Below the pieces are notes generated by a model. It saw nothing but the letters and a program-made list of their open reading frames with translations, did no database searches and had not been told where the DNA came from. Of a stretch of 64,000 nt of DNA, positions 48,691-58,159 are shown one piece after another (positions within the stretch are counted from its first letter, which is position 1; each line of letters opens with the position of its first letter). This stretch comes from Betaproteobacteria bacterium. GTDB lineage: Bacteria > Pseudomonadota > Gammaproteobacteria > Burkholderiales > Casimicrobiaceae. The translations under genes were made by a program, and so were the position numbers. The DNA lies in the NCBI GenBank assembly GCA_009778785.1, contig WRFN01000006.1, positions 1 through 64,000 on the forward strand, given 5' to 3'.

Positions 48691-50154
48691 TTACCACTGC
48701 GTGCGTATCCGATATTTGAGTTCGCTCTTGCCGTCCGCCGGCACCGGTACGTCCCACATCGCCGAGCTGGCGGTGGACTTGAGGTGCGGATGGTTTTCTT
48801 TCAACATTGTCCAACTGCCCGGAATCGGCTCGACGACGCGCACGGTCACCGGCGTATCCTTGGCGTTCGACAATTCGATGGTGATCTCCTGCTCGAACAC
48901 GCGCTTGGAGATACGCGAGAAATCGGTGCGCTTCCAGTTGCCGGTAACGTCGAACGCCTTGCCGAGTTTCATCCGCACCTTTTCGTTCTTCGGCGTGTGA
49001 TCGATTTTGTCTTCGCCGATGAAGAGCGGCCTGCCTTCCTTGTCTTTCTTGTACACGCGCACAGTGCCTTTCGGCAACGGCTGACCGAGGTCACCGTCTT
49101 TATTGGTGAATTCGATGAACACCTCAACGCTGCGCTTGTCACCCTGCTCCGGTGTCTTGCTTTCTGAATAGTACCAATAATCCGCGCCCTCCATCCGATA
49201 CTCCTTGTTCACCGGCACATGCGCCGCCGACAACAACGCTACTTGCTTGGTTTGCTGATCGCGCAAGGTCGTCGGTCGCCCCAGCGTATAGAGATGGTAC
49301 TCAAACAGTTGTTCGCGCATCATCGGCGCCGGCGCCGCTGGCGCCATTGCCTCCGCACGCCTAGCGTCGAACGCGACGGGCTTTTCCTGAACGCGGTTGA
49401 CATCGCCGGCGACCAGTTGCAGTTTGGCGTTTTCGTAAGCGGCGCCGCTTTTGTTGGTCAGCGTCACCCAACCGGCAAGGTCCAACGTTTTTTCATCGTC
49501 GGCAAGCGAAGCAACGTAATCCGCTTTCCACGAAAGGCCGCCGGTGAGGTACGACAATTCGGCGCGTTGTGCGCCGCCTTTGTCGCTGTCGAGATCAACC
49601 ACCAGAGTGGGACGGTCGCGCAGCGTTTCCGGCACGCCCTCATAGACGATGCGGGCGTTGTCAGGCAAGCCCGTTTCGATCCGGTCGGCGTATTTCAGCA
49701 CAACGCCGCTGTTGTTGGCGAGCACTTTCGCGTCCTCACGCGTTTCCTTGTTGGCAGTATCGTTGTAGCGCACCACCGTTACCGTTTTGCCGACGTATTT
49801 GTCGAGCAGTTTTTGCGGCGTGAGCAAATCGAAATCGAAGTTTTGTTCGAGCAATTCCAGCTTCGCGCCGGACAAGCTGCGCAAGCTGGCCGTCTCCGGC
49901 TTCATCTGCCCCGACACTTCACGCAAGGCCAACAGGTTACGACCGGCGTTCAGATTGACTTCGCGCTCTTCGCGGATCAGCGCCAGCGATTCGTTGTAAA
50001 TCGTCACCGCCACCGCTTTGCGATCTTCGGCGCGGCTGACGGTTTCGGTGGGAGCGGTGGTTTGCGCCGCCACCGACGCGGTGATTCCCATCGCCAGACA
50101 AAAGGTCAGCGCGTGGACGTGCGTTGAAGAAGAATGAAAAAAGGTGTTGCGCAT
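48691..50154 (-). CDS. Secreted DUF4139 protein
   Basis: A 487-residue exported protein with a signal peptide (cleavage near VAA-QT). AVTIYNESLALIREEREVNLNAG at the start and LSYLTGGLSWKADYVASL in the middle are DUF4139 signatures; the C-terminal part is a long beta-rich domain ending VPADGKSELKYRIRTQW. Such proteins are probably periplasmic and of unknown role. It precedes the BioC-like gene by 14 bases. Confidence 0.88.
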   Translation of the reverse strand: MRNTFFHSSSTHVHALTFCLAMGITASVAAQTTAPTETVSRAEDRKAVAVTIYNESLALIREEREVNLNAGRNLLALREVSGQMKPETASLRSLSGAKLELLEQNFDFDLLTPQKLLDKYVGKTVTVVRYNDTANKETREDAKVLANNSGVVLKYADRIETGLPDNARIVYEGVPETLRDRPTLVVDLDSDKGGAQRAELSYLTGGLSWKADYVASLADDEKTLDLAGWVTLTNKSGAAYENAKLQLVAGDVNRVQEKPVAFDARRAEAMAPAAPAPMMREQLFEYHLYTLGRPTTLRDQQTKQVALLSAAHVPVNKEYRMEGADYWYYSESKTPEQGDKRSVEVFIEFTNKDGDLGQPLPKGTVRVYKKDKEGRPLFIGEDKIDHTPKNEKVRMKLGKAFDVTGNWKRTDFSRISKRVFEQEITIELSNAKDTPVTVRVVEPIPGSWTMLKENHPHLKSTASSAMWDVPVPADGKSELKYRIRTQW

Positions 50155-50255
50155 GGCGTTCCTCCAGAGTTAAAGACGCAAAATCTTTGGGATGCGAAAT
50201 CTTTGTTCAAACAGAGAGGCGAAACGGCGAGAAGTTCCCGCCGTTTCGCTCCCAT

Positions 50256-51617
50256 TTACTGACAATGTTCCGGCAGATACTGTGGATCGATGTCGCTGCT
50301 GCGACAGCGCCAGATCAAATCGCCGCTCTCATCAAACTCGGGAACGAAATCCAGCGTTTTTTTCCTGAGCGGTGCAAAGCCCAGTTCCACATGAATGATG
50401 CCGGTTTCCGAATCGATCCACAGCCGTCGCACTTGCGGTGAGGTTTGATGAAAATCGGCGGCGGCCAAACTCGGCGGCAATTGGCCGTCGTGATTTTCCT
50501 GATAGCTGGTCGCTGCCGCCGTGGCTTCGGCGCCGAGCATCTCGGCTTCGTGCATGCGGGCGGCGACTGTGGAAACGGGGCGTTTCGACCCTTGCGCTTC
50601 GCCCAGCTTCGGCAGTTGCATGCCCACCCAGGCAAAAAGCGCGATGAAAGACACGAGGAACAACATCATCAAGCCCCAAGCCACGAGAGCCGTGGTTTTC
50701 TGCGTACTGCTCGCCGGCGCCGACGGGTGGAGTTCCAGATCGTTCGGCGTCACTTCCTTGTACACCACCAGCGTGCCGGCAATCAGATCGTGCAACGCTT
50801 GCTGACGGGGCGTGAACACATTGACGAGAAAGCCGATGTAAAGCGTCACATTGGAAACGAAGTGGGCAACATAGCGCCCCAGCGCGCGCAGGAAAGAAAG
50901 GCGGTTGCCGTGGGTGTCGGTGACTTTCAAGCCGATCGCCATTTTGCCGAGGGTGGCCTGCCAGCGTGAGCTTTCACACAGCGAGAAATACAGCAGCGGC
51001 GCAATGAAATAGATGAGGCCAATCACCAACGACACCCCGACCATCGCTGCCGACGGTTCGGCCGCTACCTTGCCGCCGCCTCCGAACGTGGAAAAGGCGA
51101 GCGCCATAACGAAAAAGAACCACAACACCCCCAGCACCGTGCCGATGAGAAGGTTGTCGATGAACATCGCCAGAAAGCGATACCAGAATCCGGCGTAAAT
51201 CAAATGGGCGGGACGCCCCGCTTGCGTGACTTGCGGCGGCAAGTCGAGCGACGAGTCCAATAACGGCGGCTCGATTAGGGTAGGGTCTTCGTCATCAAAC
51301 GATTGCGGTGTTACCGGCACATCTACACTCTCCGACGACGGCGGGATCGACAGCTTCGGCAACGAGGGTTTCGGAAAGCGCGTCGAGAGCGGCGCGTCAA
51401 TGCTTTGCGGCACTGAAGGTTTCGATATTGATGAAGCCGATTCCTTTGACGGCGGCACCGGAAAGTCGATGTTGCCGGCAACCACCATCGGGCTTTCGTC
51501 GTCGGTGCGCGTGGTGTCGATCGACGCTCCGCCCATGTACGGCGGCAACGCGCGACCGCACGAAAGGCATGTCGTGGCGTCGTCTTTATTGATCTGACCG
51601 CAAACGGGGCACTCCAT
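50256..51617 (-). CDS. RDD membrane protein with zinc ribbon and pilin-like C-terminus
   Basis: A 453-residue mosaic. MECPVCGQINKDDATTCLSCGRAL is a zinc ribbon; a Ser/Pro-rich linker (about 40-130) follows; then an RDD domain (AGFWYRFLAMFIDNLLIG, LGKMAIGLKVTDTHGNRLSFLRALGR) with four helices. A further helix (ALVAWGLMMLFLVSFIALFAWVG) is followed by a type IV pilin-like domain: AEATAAATSYQENHDGQLPPSL ... GFAPLRKKTLDFVP and WRCRSSDIDPQYLPEHC. The start at 51617 has AGGAACGGTTT. Unknown role; RDD proteins often act in transport or ion handling. Confidence 0.82.
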   Translation of the reverse strand: MECPVCGQINKDDATTCLSCGRALPPYMGGASIDTTRTDDESPMVVAGNIDFPVPPSKESASSISKPSVPQSIDAPLSTRFPKPSLPKLSIPPSSESVDVPVTPQSFDDEDPTLIEPPLLDSSLDLPPQVTQAGRPAHLIYAGFWYRFLAMFIDNLLIGTVLGVLWFFFVMALAFSTFGGGGKVAAEPSAAMVGVSLVIGLIYFIAPLLYFSLCESSRWQATLGKMAIGLKVTDTHGNRLSFLRALGRYVAHFVSNVTLYIGFLVNVFTPRQQALHDLIAGTLVVYKEVTPNDLELHPSAPASSTQKTTALVAWGLMMLFLVSFIALFAWVGMQLPKLGEAQGSKRPVSTVAARMHEAEMLGAEATAAATSYQENHDGQLPPSLAAADFHQTSPQVRRLWIDSETGIIHVELGFAPLRKKTLDFVPEFDESGDLIWRCRSSDIDPQYLPEHCQ

Positions 51618-51787
51618 AAACCGTTCCTGAACCATTCTTTTTGACTCAACAGAAAAGTGATTTTACGCGCAACTTTGATGCTTGTCACATCAAGTTGCGG
51701 TGCAACTGCTTACAATAAGAGCCAATCTTATCGCCGCTGAAACATTTTAGATTGTCGCTTTTCAACTACAGCAGTTTCGACTACAGC

Positions 51788-52501
51788 ATGCAGCAGAAAT
51801 TTTTCTGGCACGCCGCGCTCGACGCCTTTTTCCCGGCGCGCTGTGTGTCGTGCGGCCAACAGGCGCCGCACGGCCACGCTTGGTGCCGCGCCTGTCACGC
51901 AGCGCTGCCGCGCATCGAGAAAGCGTGTGCACGCTGCGCCGAGCCGTTGCCGGCTTCTTCGCCGACAAGCGCGTTGTGCGGCGCTTGCTTGCGCCATCCG
52001 CCGCCCTTCGATGCAACTATCGCCGCCTGTCGCTACACGTTTCCGCTCGATCAACTGTTGCAGGATTTCAAGTATGGCCACCGATTGGCGCTGGCCGCGC
52101 CGCTGGCGCAACTGCTGGTGGATGCGCTGGCGTCCGCCGTTTTTCAGGAACCGCCAACGCATGTGATCGCGATGCCGCTGACGGCAGCGCGGCAAATCGA
52201 GCGCGGCTTCAATCAGGCGCGGGAACTGGCACAGCCCGTGGCGGCGGCGCTGAAGTTGCCGTTGTTGATTGACGCGCTTCTTCGCCCCAAGGACGCCCCC
52301 AAGCAAGCGACGCTGCCTTGGCGCGAGCGGCGCAAAAATGTCCGCGATGCGTTCGCGTGTCGTCGTGATCTTTCCGGCTGTCGTGTACTGTTGATCGACG
52401 ACGTGATGACCACCGGCGCTACGGTCGCCGCCGCCGCCAAAGTTTTGCGCGCGGCGGGGGCAGCCAAAGTTTTTATCGGCGTGGTGGCGAGGGCGAGCTA
52501 G
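51788..52501 (+). CDS. comF: ComF-family phosphoribosyltransferase-like protein
   Basis: A 237-residue protein. An N-terminal double zinc ribbon (CVSCGQQ, CRACHAAL, CARCAEPL, LCGACL) is followed by a phosphoribosyltransferase domain with ERGFNQARELAQPVA and the PRPP loop VLLIDDVMTTGATVAAAA. ComF proteins take part in natural DNA uptake. The start is taken at the ATG 51788; an earlier TTG at 51752 is less likely. Divergent from the RDD gene by 170 bases. Confidence 0.92.
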   Translation: MQQKFFWHAALDAFFPARCVSCGQQAPHGHAWCRACHAALPRIEKACARCAEPLPASSPTSALCGACLRHPPPFDATIAACRYTFPLDQLLQDFKYGHRLALAAPLAQLLVDALASAVFQEPPTHVIAMPLTAARQIERGFNQARELAQPVAAALKLPLLIDALLRPKDAPKQATLPWRERRKNVRDAFACRRDLSGCRVLLIDDVMTTGATVAAAAKVLRAAGAAKVFIGVVARAS

Positions 52502-52573
52502 CTTCGCGAAGCGCCCTTGCGCTGATGCTAAAATCCGTTCTTTCAAAAGTTTCGCGTTCATTTTCCCCATCTC

Positions 52574-53053
52574 ATGCTCTCCATCGTTCTCGTTCAGCCC
52601 GAAATTCCGCCGAACACCGGCAACGTGATTCGTCTGGCGGCCAACACCGGCGCGGCGCTGCATCTGGTCGAGCCGCTGGGTTTCGCGCTGGAAGATCGGG
52701 CGTTGCGACGCGCCGGTCTCGATTATCACGAATACGCGCGCGTGCGCGTTCATGCCGACTGGGCAACGTGCCGAGCCGCCATCACTGCTACGCTCGCCGA
52801 CGTTACGCCCTCGCCGCGCTGGTGGGCGCTGACCACCAAAGGCGGGCATTCGTTGTTTGAATCGCGCTTCGACGCGCACGATGTGCTCGTCTTCGGCCGC
52901 GAAACGGCAGGCTTGCCTGACGAAATCCTCACCGATTTCCCGACCGCCGCGCGGTTGCGCATTCCGATGCGCGAGAATGTACGCAGCCTGAATCTTTCCA
53001 ACGCCGTCGCCGTCGCGGTTTACGAAGCGTGGCGGCAGACGGGGTTTCAATAA
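52574..53053 (+). CDS. trmL: tRNA (cytidine/uridine-2'-O-)-methyltransferase
   Basis: A 159-residue SPOUT enzyme methylating the wobble base of tRNA-Leu. MLSIVLVQPEIPPNTGNVIRL starts it; PLGFALEDRALRRAGLDY; FGRETAGLPDEIL and IPMRENVRSLNLSNAVAVAVYEA form the knotted SAM-binding C-terminus. It begins 72 bases after comF. Very typical length. Confidence 0.94.
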   Translation: MLSIVLVQPEIPPNTGNVIRLAANTGAALHLVEPLGFALEDRALRRAGLDYHEYARVRVHADWATCRAAITATLADVTPSPRWWALTTKGGHSLFESRFDAHDVLVFGRETAGLPDEILTDFPTAARLRIPMRENVRSLNLSNAVAVAVYEAWRQTGFQ

Positions 53054-53097
53054 CGCTACAAGCCTTCAACTCATCACTTCATCTCAGGGAGTAAGGA

Positions 53098-53511
53098 ATG
53101 TCTTTTTTTTACACCATCGACCGCACCATCACCGTCGATCAATTCATCGCGCTGTTGTCGAAAACATCGCTGGGCGTACGCCGCCCGCTGCACGATCGCG
53201 CGCGAATCGCGGCCATGCTCGAACACACCAACTTGCTGGGCACCGCTTGGGACGGTGGGCAGTTGATCGGCGTCGCCCGCGCTTTCAGCGATTTTTCTTA
53301 TTGTTGTTATCTTTCCGATCTGGCGGTCGATGAAACGTATCAGCGCCACGGCATCGGCAAAGCGCTGATTTCCTTGTTGCAAAAACAACTGCATCCCGAA
53401 GCCAAGATTATTCTGCTGGCCGCGCCGCTGGCGGTGGACTATTACCCGCGCATCGGTTTTGAAAAACATCCGTCGGCCTGGACGGTACGCGCCGATCAGG
53501 CCTTGCAATAA
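53098..53511 (+). CDS. GNAT family N-acetyltransferase
   Basis: A 137-residue acetyltransferase. GTAWDGGQLIGVARAFSDFSYCCYLSDLAVDETYQRHGIGKALI carries the acetyl-CoA loop (Q-R-H-G-I-G) and APLAVDYYPRIGFEKHP the C-terminal motif. Substrate unknown. GGAGTAAGG precedes the ATG. Separate from trmL by 44 bases. Confidence 0.88.
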   Translation: MSFFYTIDRTITVDQFIALLSKTSLGVRRPLHDRARIAAMLEHTNLLGTAWDGGQLIGVARAFSDFSYCCYLSDLAVDETYQRHGIGKALISLLQKQLHPEAKIILLAAPLAVDYYPRIGFEKHPSAWTVRADQALQ

Positions 53512-53570
53512 TCCGGCATTCCTCAAAAATTTTTTACCGGAAATTGAACGACAGGCGGGTAAAACAGGAA

Positions 53571-53723
53571 TATAATTCCCGCCCGTATGGGATATGTTGA
53601 ATGCGTCGTGCGGTGTGGGCATTCGATTTATTTTGATCCCTGTTCTTCCGGCGCGATTTTCTTGACGCTTGCTTCATCCTGACCGCCCGGTGACTTTGAA
53701 TTTCTCGCGGCTCTCAGGAAAAA
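53571..53723 (+). promoter_or_regulatory. Probable promoter and leader of the Mg2+ ATPase gene
   Basis: TATAAT at 53571-53576 is a consensus -10; a matching -35 at good spacing is not seen (TTGAAC lies 21 bases upstream). The resulting leader would be about 140 bases, long enough for a regulatory element, but no known Mg2+ sensor fold is recognised by eye. AGGAAAAA precedes the ATG. Confidence 0.4.
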
Positions 53724-56486
53724 ATGAAACTCGGCTTTCTCAAAGAACTCTTTGCCGGCTTTTTGCGGACGCGCCATATTTCGCGGCACTTTCGCCGTCT
53801 GGCGTTGTTGGATTTGCTGACCCAAACCAACATCAAACGCGACGCGCCCTCGGCGTTGACGCAAACGTTAGTCGCCGCCGCCAAAACAGAGGTTGAAGCA
53901 TTAACGCAACAACTGGACAGCACCCTCTCCGGTCTGACCGAAGAAAAAGCCGAGAGTGTTCGCGAGCGCATCGGCTTGAACGAAATCGATCACGAGAAGC
54001 CGCTGCCCTGGTGGGCGCACATCTGGCACTGTTACCGCAATCCGTTCAATTTGCTGTTGACGCTTTTGGCGGTGATTTCCTACGTCACCGATGATCGGGA
54101 AGCGACGATCATCATCGGCGCGATGGTGGTGCTCTCCACTTTTTTGCGTTTCTGGCAAGAAGCCAAATCCAACAAGGCCGCCGATGCGTTGAAGGCAATG
54201 GTCAGCAACACCGCGACGGTGTTGCGCCCCCTTCCGCTGGAAGCAGGCGAAAATGAGAGCATCGTTACCGTCAATAACCTCAGCGGCACGCGCACGCCGC
54301 GCATCGAGTTGCCCATCCAGTTGCTGGTGCCCGGCGATGTAATCGTGCTGTCGGCGGGCGACATGATTCCCGCCGATTGTCGCCTCTTGAGCGCCAAGGA
54401 TTTGTTCGTGACGCAAGCAGCGATGACCGGCGAGTCGATGCCGGTCGAAAAATTTGCGCAACAACGCGAAGCCAACACGATCAGCCCGCTGGAACTGGAC
54501 AACATTGTGTTCATGGGCACCAACGTGGTGTCGGGTTCGGCGACAGCCATCGTGTTGACCACCGGCAATCAAACTTACTTCGGCATGCTGGCCGGTCGGG
54601 TGACCGTTACCGAGCGCGCGCCGACATCGTTTCAATCGGGCGTCAACAAAGTCAGTTGGTTGTTGATCCGCTTCATGCTGGTGATGGCGCCCATCGTGTT
54701 GCTCATCAACGGTTTCACCAAACATGATTGGATGGAAGCGGTGCTCTTCGCGTTGTCGATTGCCGTCGGATTGACGCCGGAAATGTTGCCGATGATCGTC
54801 ACCTCGACGCTGGCCAAAGGCGCGGTTTTTCTCTCGCGCAAGAAAGTGATCGTCAAGCGGCTGGACGCCATTCAAAACTTCGGCGCGATGAATGTGCTGT
54901 GCACCGACAAAACCGGCACACTGACGCAAGACAAGATTTTTCTGGAGCGCCACATCGACGTGTGGGGCGAAGAATCCGACGATGTTCTGGAACTGGCTTA
55001 CCTCAACAGCTATTTCCAAACCGGCCTGAAAAACCTTCTCGACGTGGCCGTGCTCGAACACGGCGAAGTGCATCAGGAACTTGCCGTGGCAACGTCTTAT
55101 CGCAAAGTCGATGAAATTCCGTTCGACTTCGTGCGCCGTCGCATGTCGGTAGTCGTGGCGCGGCGCGACAAAGAGCACGAGATCATCACCAAAGGCGCGG
55201 TTGAAGAAATTCTTTCCGTTTGTACGCAAGTGCGACACGGCGAAGCGATTGAACCGCTGACGCCGGAACTGCTGGATCGAATTCGCGCCGTCACCGCCGG
55301 CCTGAACGAAGAAGGCTTGCGCGTCGTCGCCGTGGCTGCGAAAGAAATGCCGCCGACGCATGAAGTTTACGGTGTCGCCGACGAGAAAGAACTGGTGCTG
55401 ATCGGCTACGTCGCTTTCCTCGACCCGCCGAAGGAATCGGCGGCGCCCGCGCTCGAAGCCTTGGCCAAATACGGCATAGCGGTCAAAGTGCTGACCGGCG
55501 ACAACGAATTGGTCACGGCGAAAATTTGCAACGAGGTCGAACTGGAACCGCAAGGCATCATCACCGGCAGCCAGATCGAAGAAATGAGCGACGCCGAATT
55601 GGCGAAGACAGTGGAAGAACACAACGTTTTTGCGCGGTTGACGCCGATGCACAAAGAACGCATCGTTCATTTGCTGAAAGCCAACGGCCACGTCGTCGGC
55701 TTCATGGGTGATGGCATCAACGACGCGCCAGCGTTGCGCTCTGCCGACATCGGCATCTCCGTCGATACCGCGGTGGACATCGCCAAAGAAGCGGCGGATA
55801 TCATTTTGCTGGAAAAAAGTTTGATGATTCTGGAAGAAGGCGTGCTCGAAGGGCGTCGTACCTTCGTCAACATGTTGAAGTACATCAAGATGACGGCAAG
55901 TTCCAACTTCGGCAACGTTTTTTCGGTGTTGATCGCCAGCGCTTTCCTGCCTTTTCTGCCGATGCTGCCGTTGCAGTTGCTGACGCAAAATCTGCTCTAC
56001 GACATTTCGCAAATTGCAATTCCGTTCGATCACGTCGATGACGAACTTCTGCGGCAACCGCAGCGCTGGCAGCCCGGCGATATCGGCCGCTTCATGATTT
56101 TCTTCGGCCCAATCAGCTCGCTATTCGACATCATCACTTTCGCGATGATGTGGTTTATTTTCAACGCCACCACCGAAGACGCGCAAACGTTATTTCAATC
56201 CGGCTGGTTCGTCGAAGGACTTCTGACGCAAACTCTCATCGTGCACATGATTCGTACCGCCAAGATTCCTTTTGTCCAGAGCCGTGCCGCCATTCCGCTA
56301 TTGGTGATGACGAGCGTCATCATCGCCATCGGAATTTTCTTGCCGATGGGGCCGCTGGCCAATTACTTCAAGATGCAATCGCTGTCGCCGTTTTATTTTG
56401 TGCTGCTGGCGTTGATCGTGTTGGCGTACATGGGGCTGACGCAAGTGGCGAAAGGGATTTATATTCGGCGATGGGGGTGGCAGTAA
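53724..56486 (+). CDS. mgtA: Mg2+-translocating P-type ATPase
   Basis: A 920-residue P-type ATPase of the MgtA/MgtB class. N-terminal cation-ATPase domain, TGES loop in MTGESMPVEKF, phosphorylation site CTDKTGTLTQD near residue 394, a nucleotide-binding domain, and hinge MGDGINDAPALRSADIGIS near residue 660. About ten helices; NLLYDISQIAIPFDHVD is typical of this class. It imports Mg2+ across the inner membrane. Confidence 0.94.
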   Translation: MKLGFLKELFAGFLRTRHISRHFRRLALLDLLTQTNIKRDAPSALTQTLVAAAKTEVEALTQQLDSTLSGLTEEKAESVRERIGLNEIDHEKPLPWWAHIWHCYRNPFNLLLTLLAVISYVTDDREATIIIGAMVVLSTFLRFWQEAKSNKAADALKAMVSNTATVLRPLPLEAGENESIVTVNNLSGTRTPRIELPIQLLVPGDVIVLSAGDMIPADCRLLSAKDLFVTQAAMTGESMPVEKFAQQREANTISPLELDNIVFMGTNVVSGSATAIVLTTGNQTYFGMLAGRVTVTERAPTSFQSGVNKVSWLLIRFMLVMAPIVLLINGFTKHDWMEAVLFALSIAVGLTPEMLPMIVTSTLAKGAVFLSRKKVIVKRLDAIQNFGAMNVLCTDKTGTLTQDKIFLERHIDVWGEESDDVLELAYLNSYFQTGLKNLLDVAVLEHGEVHQELAVATSYRKVDEIPFDFVRRRMSVVVARRDKEHEIITKGAVEEILSVCTQVRHGEAIEPLTPELLDRIRAVTAGLNEEGLRVVAVAAKEMPPTHEVYGVADEKELVLIGYVAFLDPPKESAAPALEALAKYGIAVKVLTGDNELVTAKICNEVELEPQGIITGSQIEEMSDAELAKTVEEHNVFARLTPMHKERIVHLLKANGHVVGFMGDGINDAPALRSADIGISVDTAVDIAKEAADIILLEKSLMILEEGVLEGRRTFVNMLKYIKMTASSNFGNVFSVLIASAFLPFLPMLPLQLLTQNLLYDISQIAIPFDHVDDELLRQPQRWQPGDIGRFMIFFGPISSLFDIITFAMMWFIFNATTEDAQTLFQSGWFVEGLLTQTLIVHMIRTAKIPFVQSRAAIPLLVMTSVIIAIGIFLPMGPLANYFKMQSLSPFYFVLLALIVLAYMGLTQVAKGIYIRRWGWQ

Positions 56487-56550
56487 AGACGCGGAGCGAT
56501 GCCGCAATCTCTCATCTCTCACCTATTGCTTCTGTCGTCATTCCCGCTCG

Positions 56551-56588
56551 TTCCCGCCTTCGCGGGAATGACAGGGAATCCAGCCCTT
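56551..56588. repeat. 38-bp dispersed repeat, copy 2
   Basis: Identical over 38 bases to 27546-27583. It lies between mgtA and the convergent rmlD. A short palindrome of another family (GCTTCGCGAAGCGCCC, 56634-56649) follows, so this gap is repeat-rich. Confidence 0.8.
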
Positions 56589-56689
56589 TCAACCTCATTA
56601 TTCTTGTTTTTACAAAGACACCAACCTCCGCCCGCTTCGCGAAGCGCCCCTACGACCATAACTCCCGCCTGTGCAGAATGGCAATGAAA

Positions 56690-57601
56690 TTAACCGTTTC
56701 TCCCTCGCGCCAAACACGCTCGAAGCACTTCCTGCCACGACGGCAATGAAACACCGAAAGTTTGCCGTAAGCGTTCGGACGACAACACGCCATACGCGGG
56801 TCGCGTTGCCGGTAACGGATACTCGGCGGTAGTAATCGGAATCAGTTGCGGGCGCTTGCCGTCAGCGGAAGCAGCCGCATCGGCGTCAAAAATCGCTTGC
56901 GCGAAACCGAACCAACTCGTTTGTCCGGTCGCCGATAAATGGTACAGTCCGGCGCGCTCGCGCAAGCGCGTTGGCCCTTGCGCGATCAGTTGTACCGTTG
57001 TCGTTGCCAACGCTTCACTGTCGTTGGGCACGCCGATCTGGTCATCGACGACGCGCAAGGTGTCGCGTTCGTTCGCCAGCCGCCGCATGGTCAGCAAAAA
57101 ATTGTGGCCGGTCAAGCCGTAAACCCAACTCGTTCGCAGAATCAGCGCGCGCCCGCCCGCTTGTTGAACGGCGATTTCACCGGCGCGTTTGCTCAAGCCG
57201 TATTCGTTGCGCGGGTGCGGCGCGTCGCCCTCGACATAGGGCGTGCGCTTGTGGCCGTCGAATACATAATCGGTGGAGTAATGAATCAGCAGCGCGCCGC
57301 AACGCTTCGCTTCTTCGGCAAGAATGCCCGGCGCCACGCCGTTGATTTTTTGCGCCAACTCCGGCTCTTGCTCGGCGCGATCCACGGCAGTGTAAGCGGC
57401 GGCGTTGATGATGAGATCGGGCGCATGGTCGCGGATGGCTTTCACGAGCGTTTGCGGGCGCGTCAAATCGACGCGGTCTTGCGTGGTCACCATTAACGCC
57501 GCTTGTGGGAATGTCTGCGGCAACAGCCGCGCCAGCGCGCTGCCGATCTGCCCTTCGCCGCCGATCAGCAGCAGGCGCGTGAAAGCTTCTGTCTCGTTCA
57601 C
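56690..57601 (-). CDS. rmlD: dTDP-4-dehydrorhamnose reductase
   Basis: A 303-residue short-chain reductase, last step of dTDP-L-rhamnose synthesis. LLLIGGEGQIGSALARLL is the NADPH loop; LIINAAAYTAVDRAEQEPE, HYSTDYVFDGHKRTPY with the active Thr-Asp-Tyr, YGLSKRAGE with the catalytic Tyr-Lys, and LRTSWVYG follow. The GTG start at 57601 overlaps the rmlC stop (GTGA); the longer open frame upstream is antisense-like. Last gene of rmlBACD. Confidence 0.93.
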   Translation of the reverse strand: MNETEAFTRLLLIGGEGQIGSALARLLPQTFPQAALMVTTQDRVDLTRPQTLVKAIRDHAPDLIINAAAYTAVDRAEQEPELAQKINGVAPGILAEEAKRCGALLIHYSTDYVFDGHKRTPYVEGDAPHPRNEYGLSKRAGEIAVQQAGGRALILRTSWVYGLTGHNFLLTMRRLANERDTLRVVDDQIGVPNDSEALATTTVQLIAQGPTRLRERAGLYHLSATGQTSWFGFAQAIFDADAAASADGKRPQLIPITTAEYPLPATRPAYGVLSSERLRQTFGVSLPSWQEVLRACLARGRNG

Positions 57602-58140
57602 GGATAAACCTCGGCGTCTTTCAGCAAAACGCCGGCGGCGTCTTTTGCCGCCAGCACGGGCACCTCGGTCAATCCCCAGTCGATGGCCAGCGCCGGGTCG
57701 TTCCACAACAACGTGTGCTCGTATTCGGCGTGCCAGTAATCGGTAGTCTTGTACAAAAATTCGGCGGTATCGGAACGCACGACGAAACCGTGCGCGAAGC
57801 CCGGCGGAATCCACAGCATTCGCTTGTTTTCCGCCGACAGCGTTTCGCCGACCCACTTCCCGAATGTCGGACTGCGGCGACGCAGATCGACGGCCACGTC
57901 GAACACTTCGCCGACGATCACGCGCACCAGCTTTCCTTGCGCGTGTTCGGTTTGATAGTGCAAACCGCGCAGCACATTTTTCGTCGAACACGAATGGTTG
58001 TCCTGCACGAAATCCAAATCCAGCCCGACATCAGTCAGCGCTTTGTAATTCCAGCTTTCAAAGAAAAAACCGCGCGCGTCAGAGAATACGCGCGGTTCAA
58101 GGATTTTGACATCGGGGATAGCGGTGTTGATGAGATTCAT
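57598..58140 (-). CDS. rmlC: dTDP-4-dehydrorhamnose 3,5-epimerase
   Basis: A 180-residue cupin. IPDVKILEPRVFSDARGFFFESWN begins it; FVQDNHSCSTKNVLRGLHYQ contains the catalytic histidine region; GKLVRVIVGEVFDVAVDLRRRSPTFGKW and WIPPGFAHGFVV are classic. Start at 58140 follows rmlA by 19 bases. It epimerises C3 and C5 of the 4-keto sugar. Confidence 0.94.
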   Translation of the reverse strand: MNLINTAIPDVKILEPRVFSDARGFFFESWNYKALTDVGLDLDFVQDNHSCSTKNVLRGLHYQTEHAQGKLVRVIVGEVFDVAVDLRRRSPTFGKWVGETLSAENKRMLWIPPGFAHGFVVRSDTAEFLYKTTDYWHAEYEHTLLWNDPALAIDWGLTEVPVLAAKDAAGVLLKDAEVYP

Positions 58141-58159
58141 GATGGTTTCGTTGAGAGGG

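Noticed and set aside
53901-56057. 718-residue minus ORF over mgtA
   Set aside because: Antisense shadow of a P-type ATPase with complete motifs.
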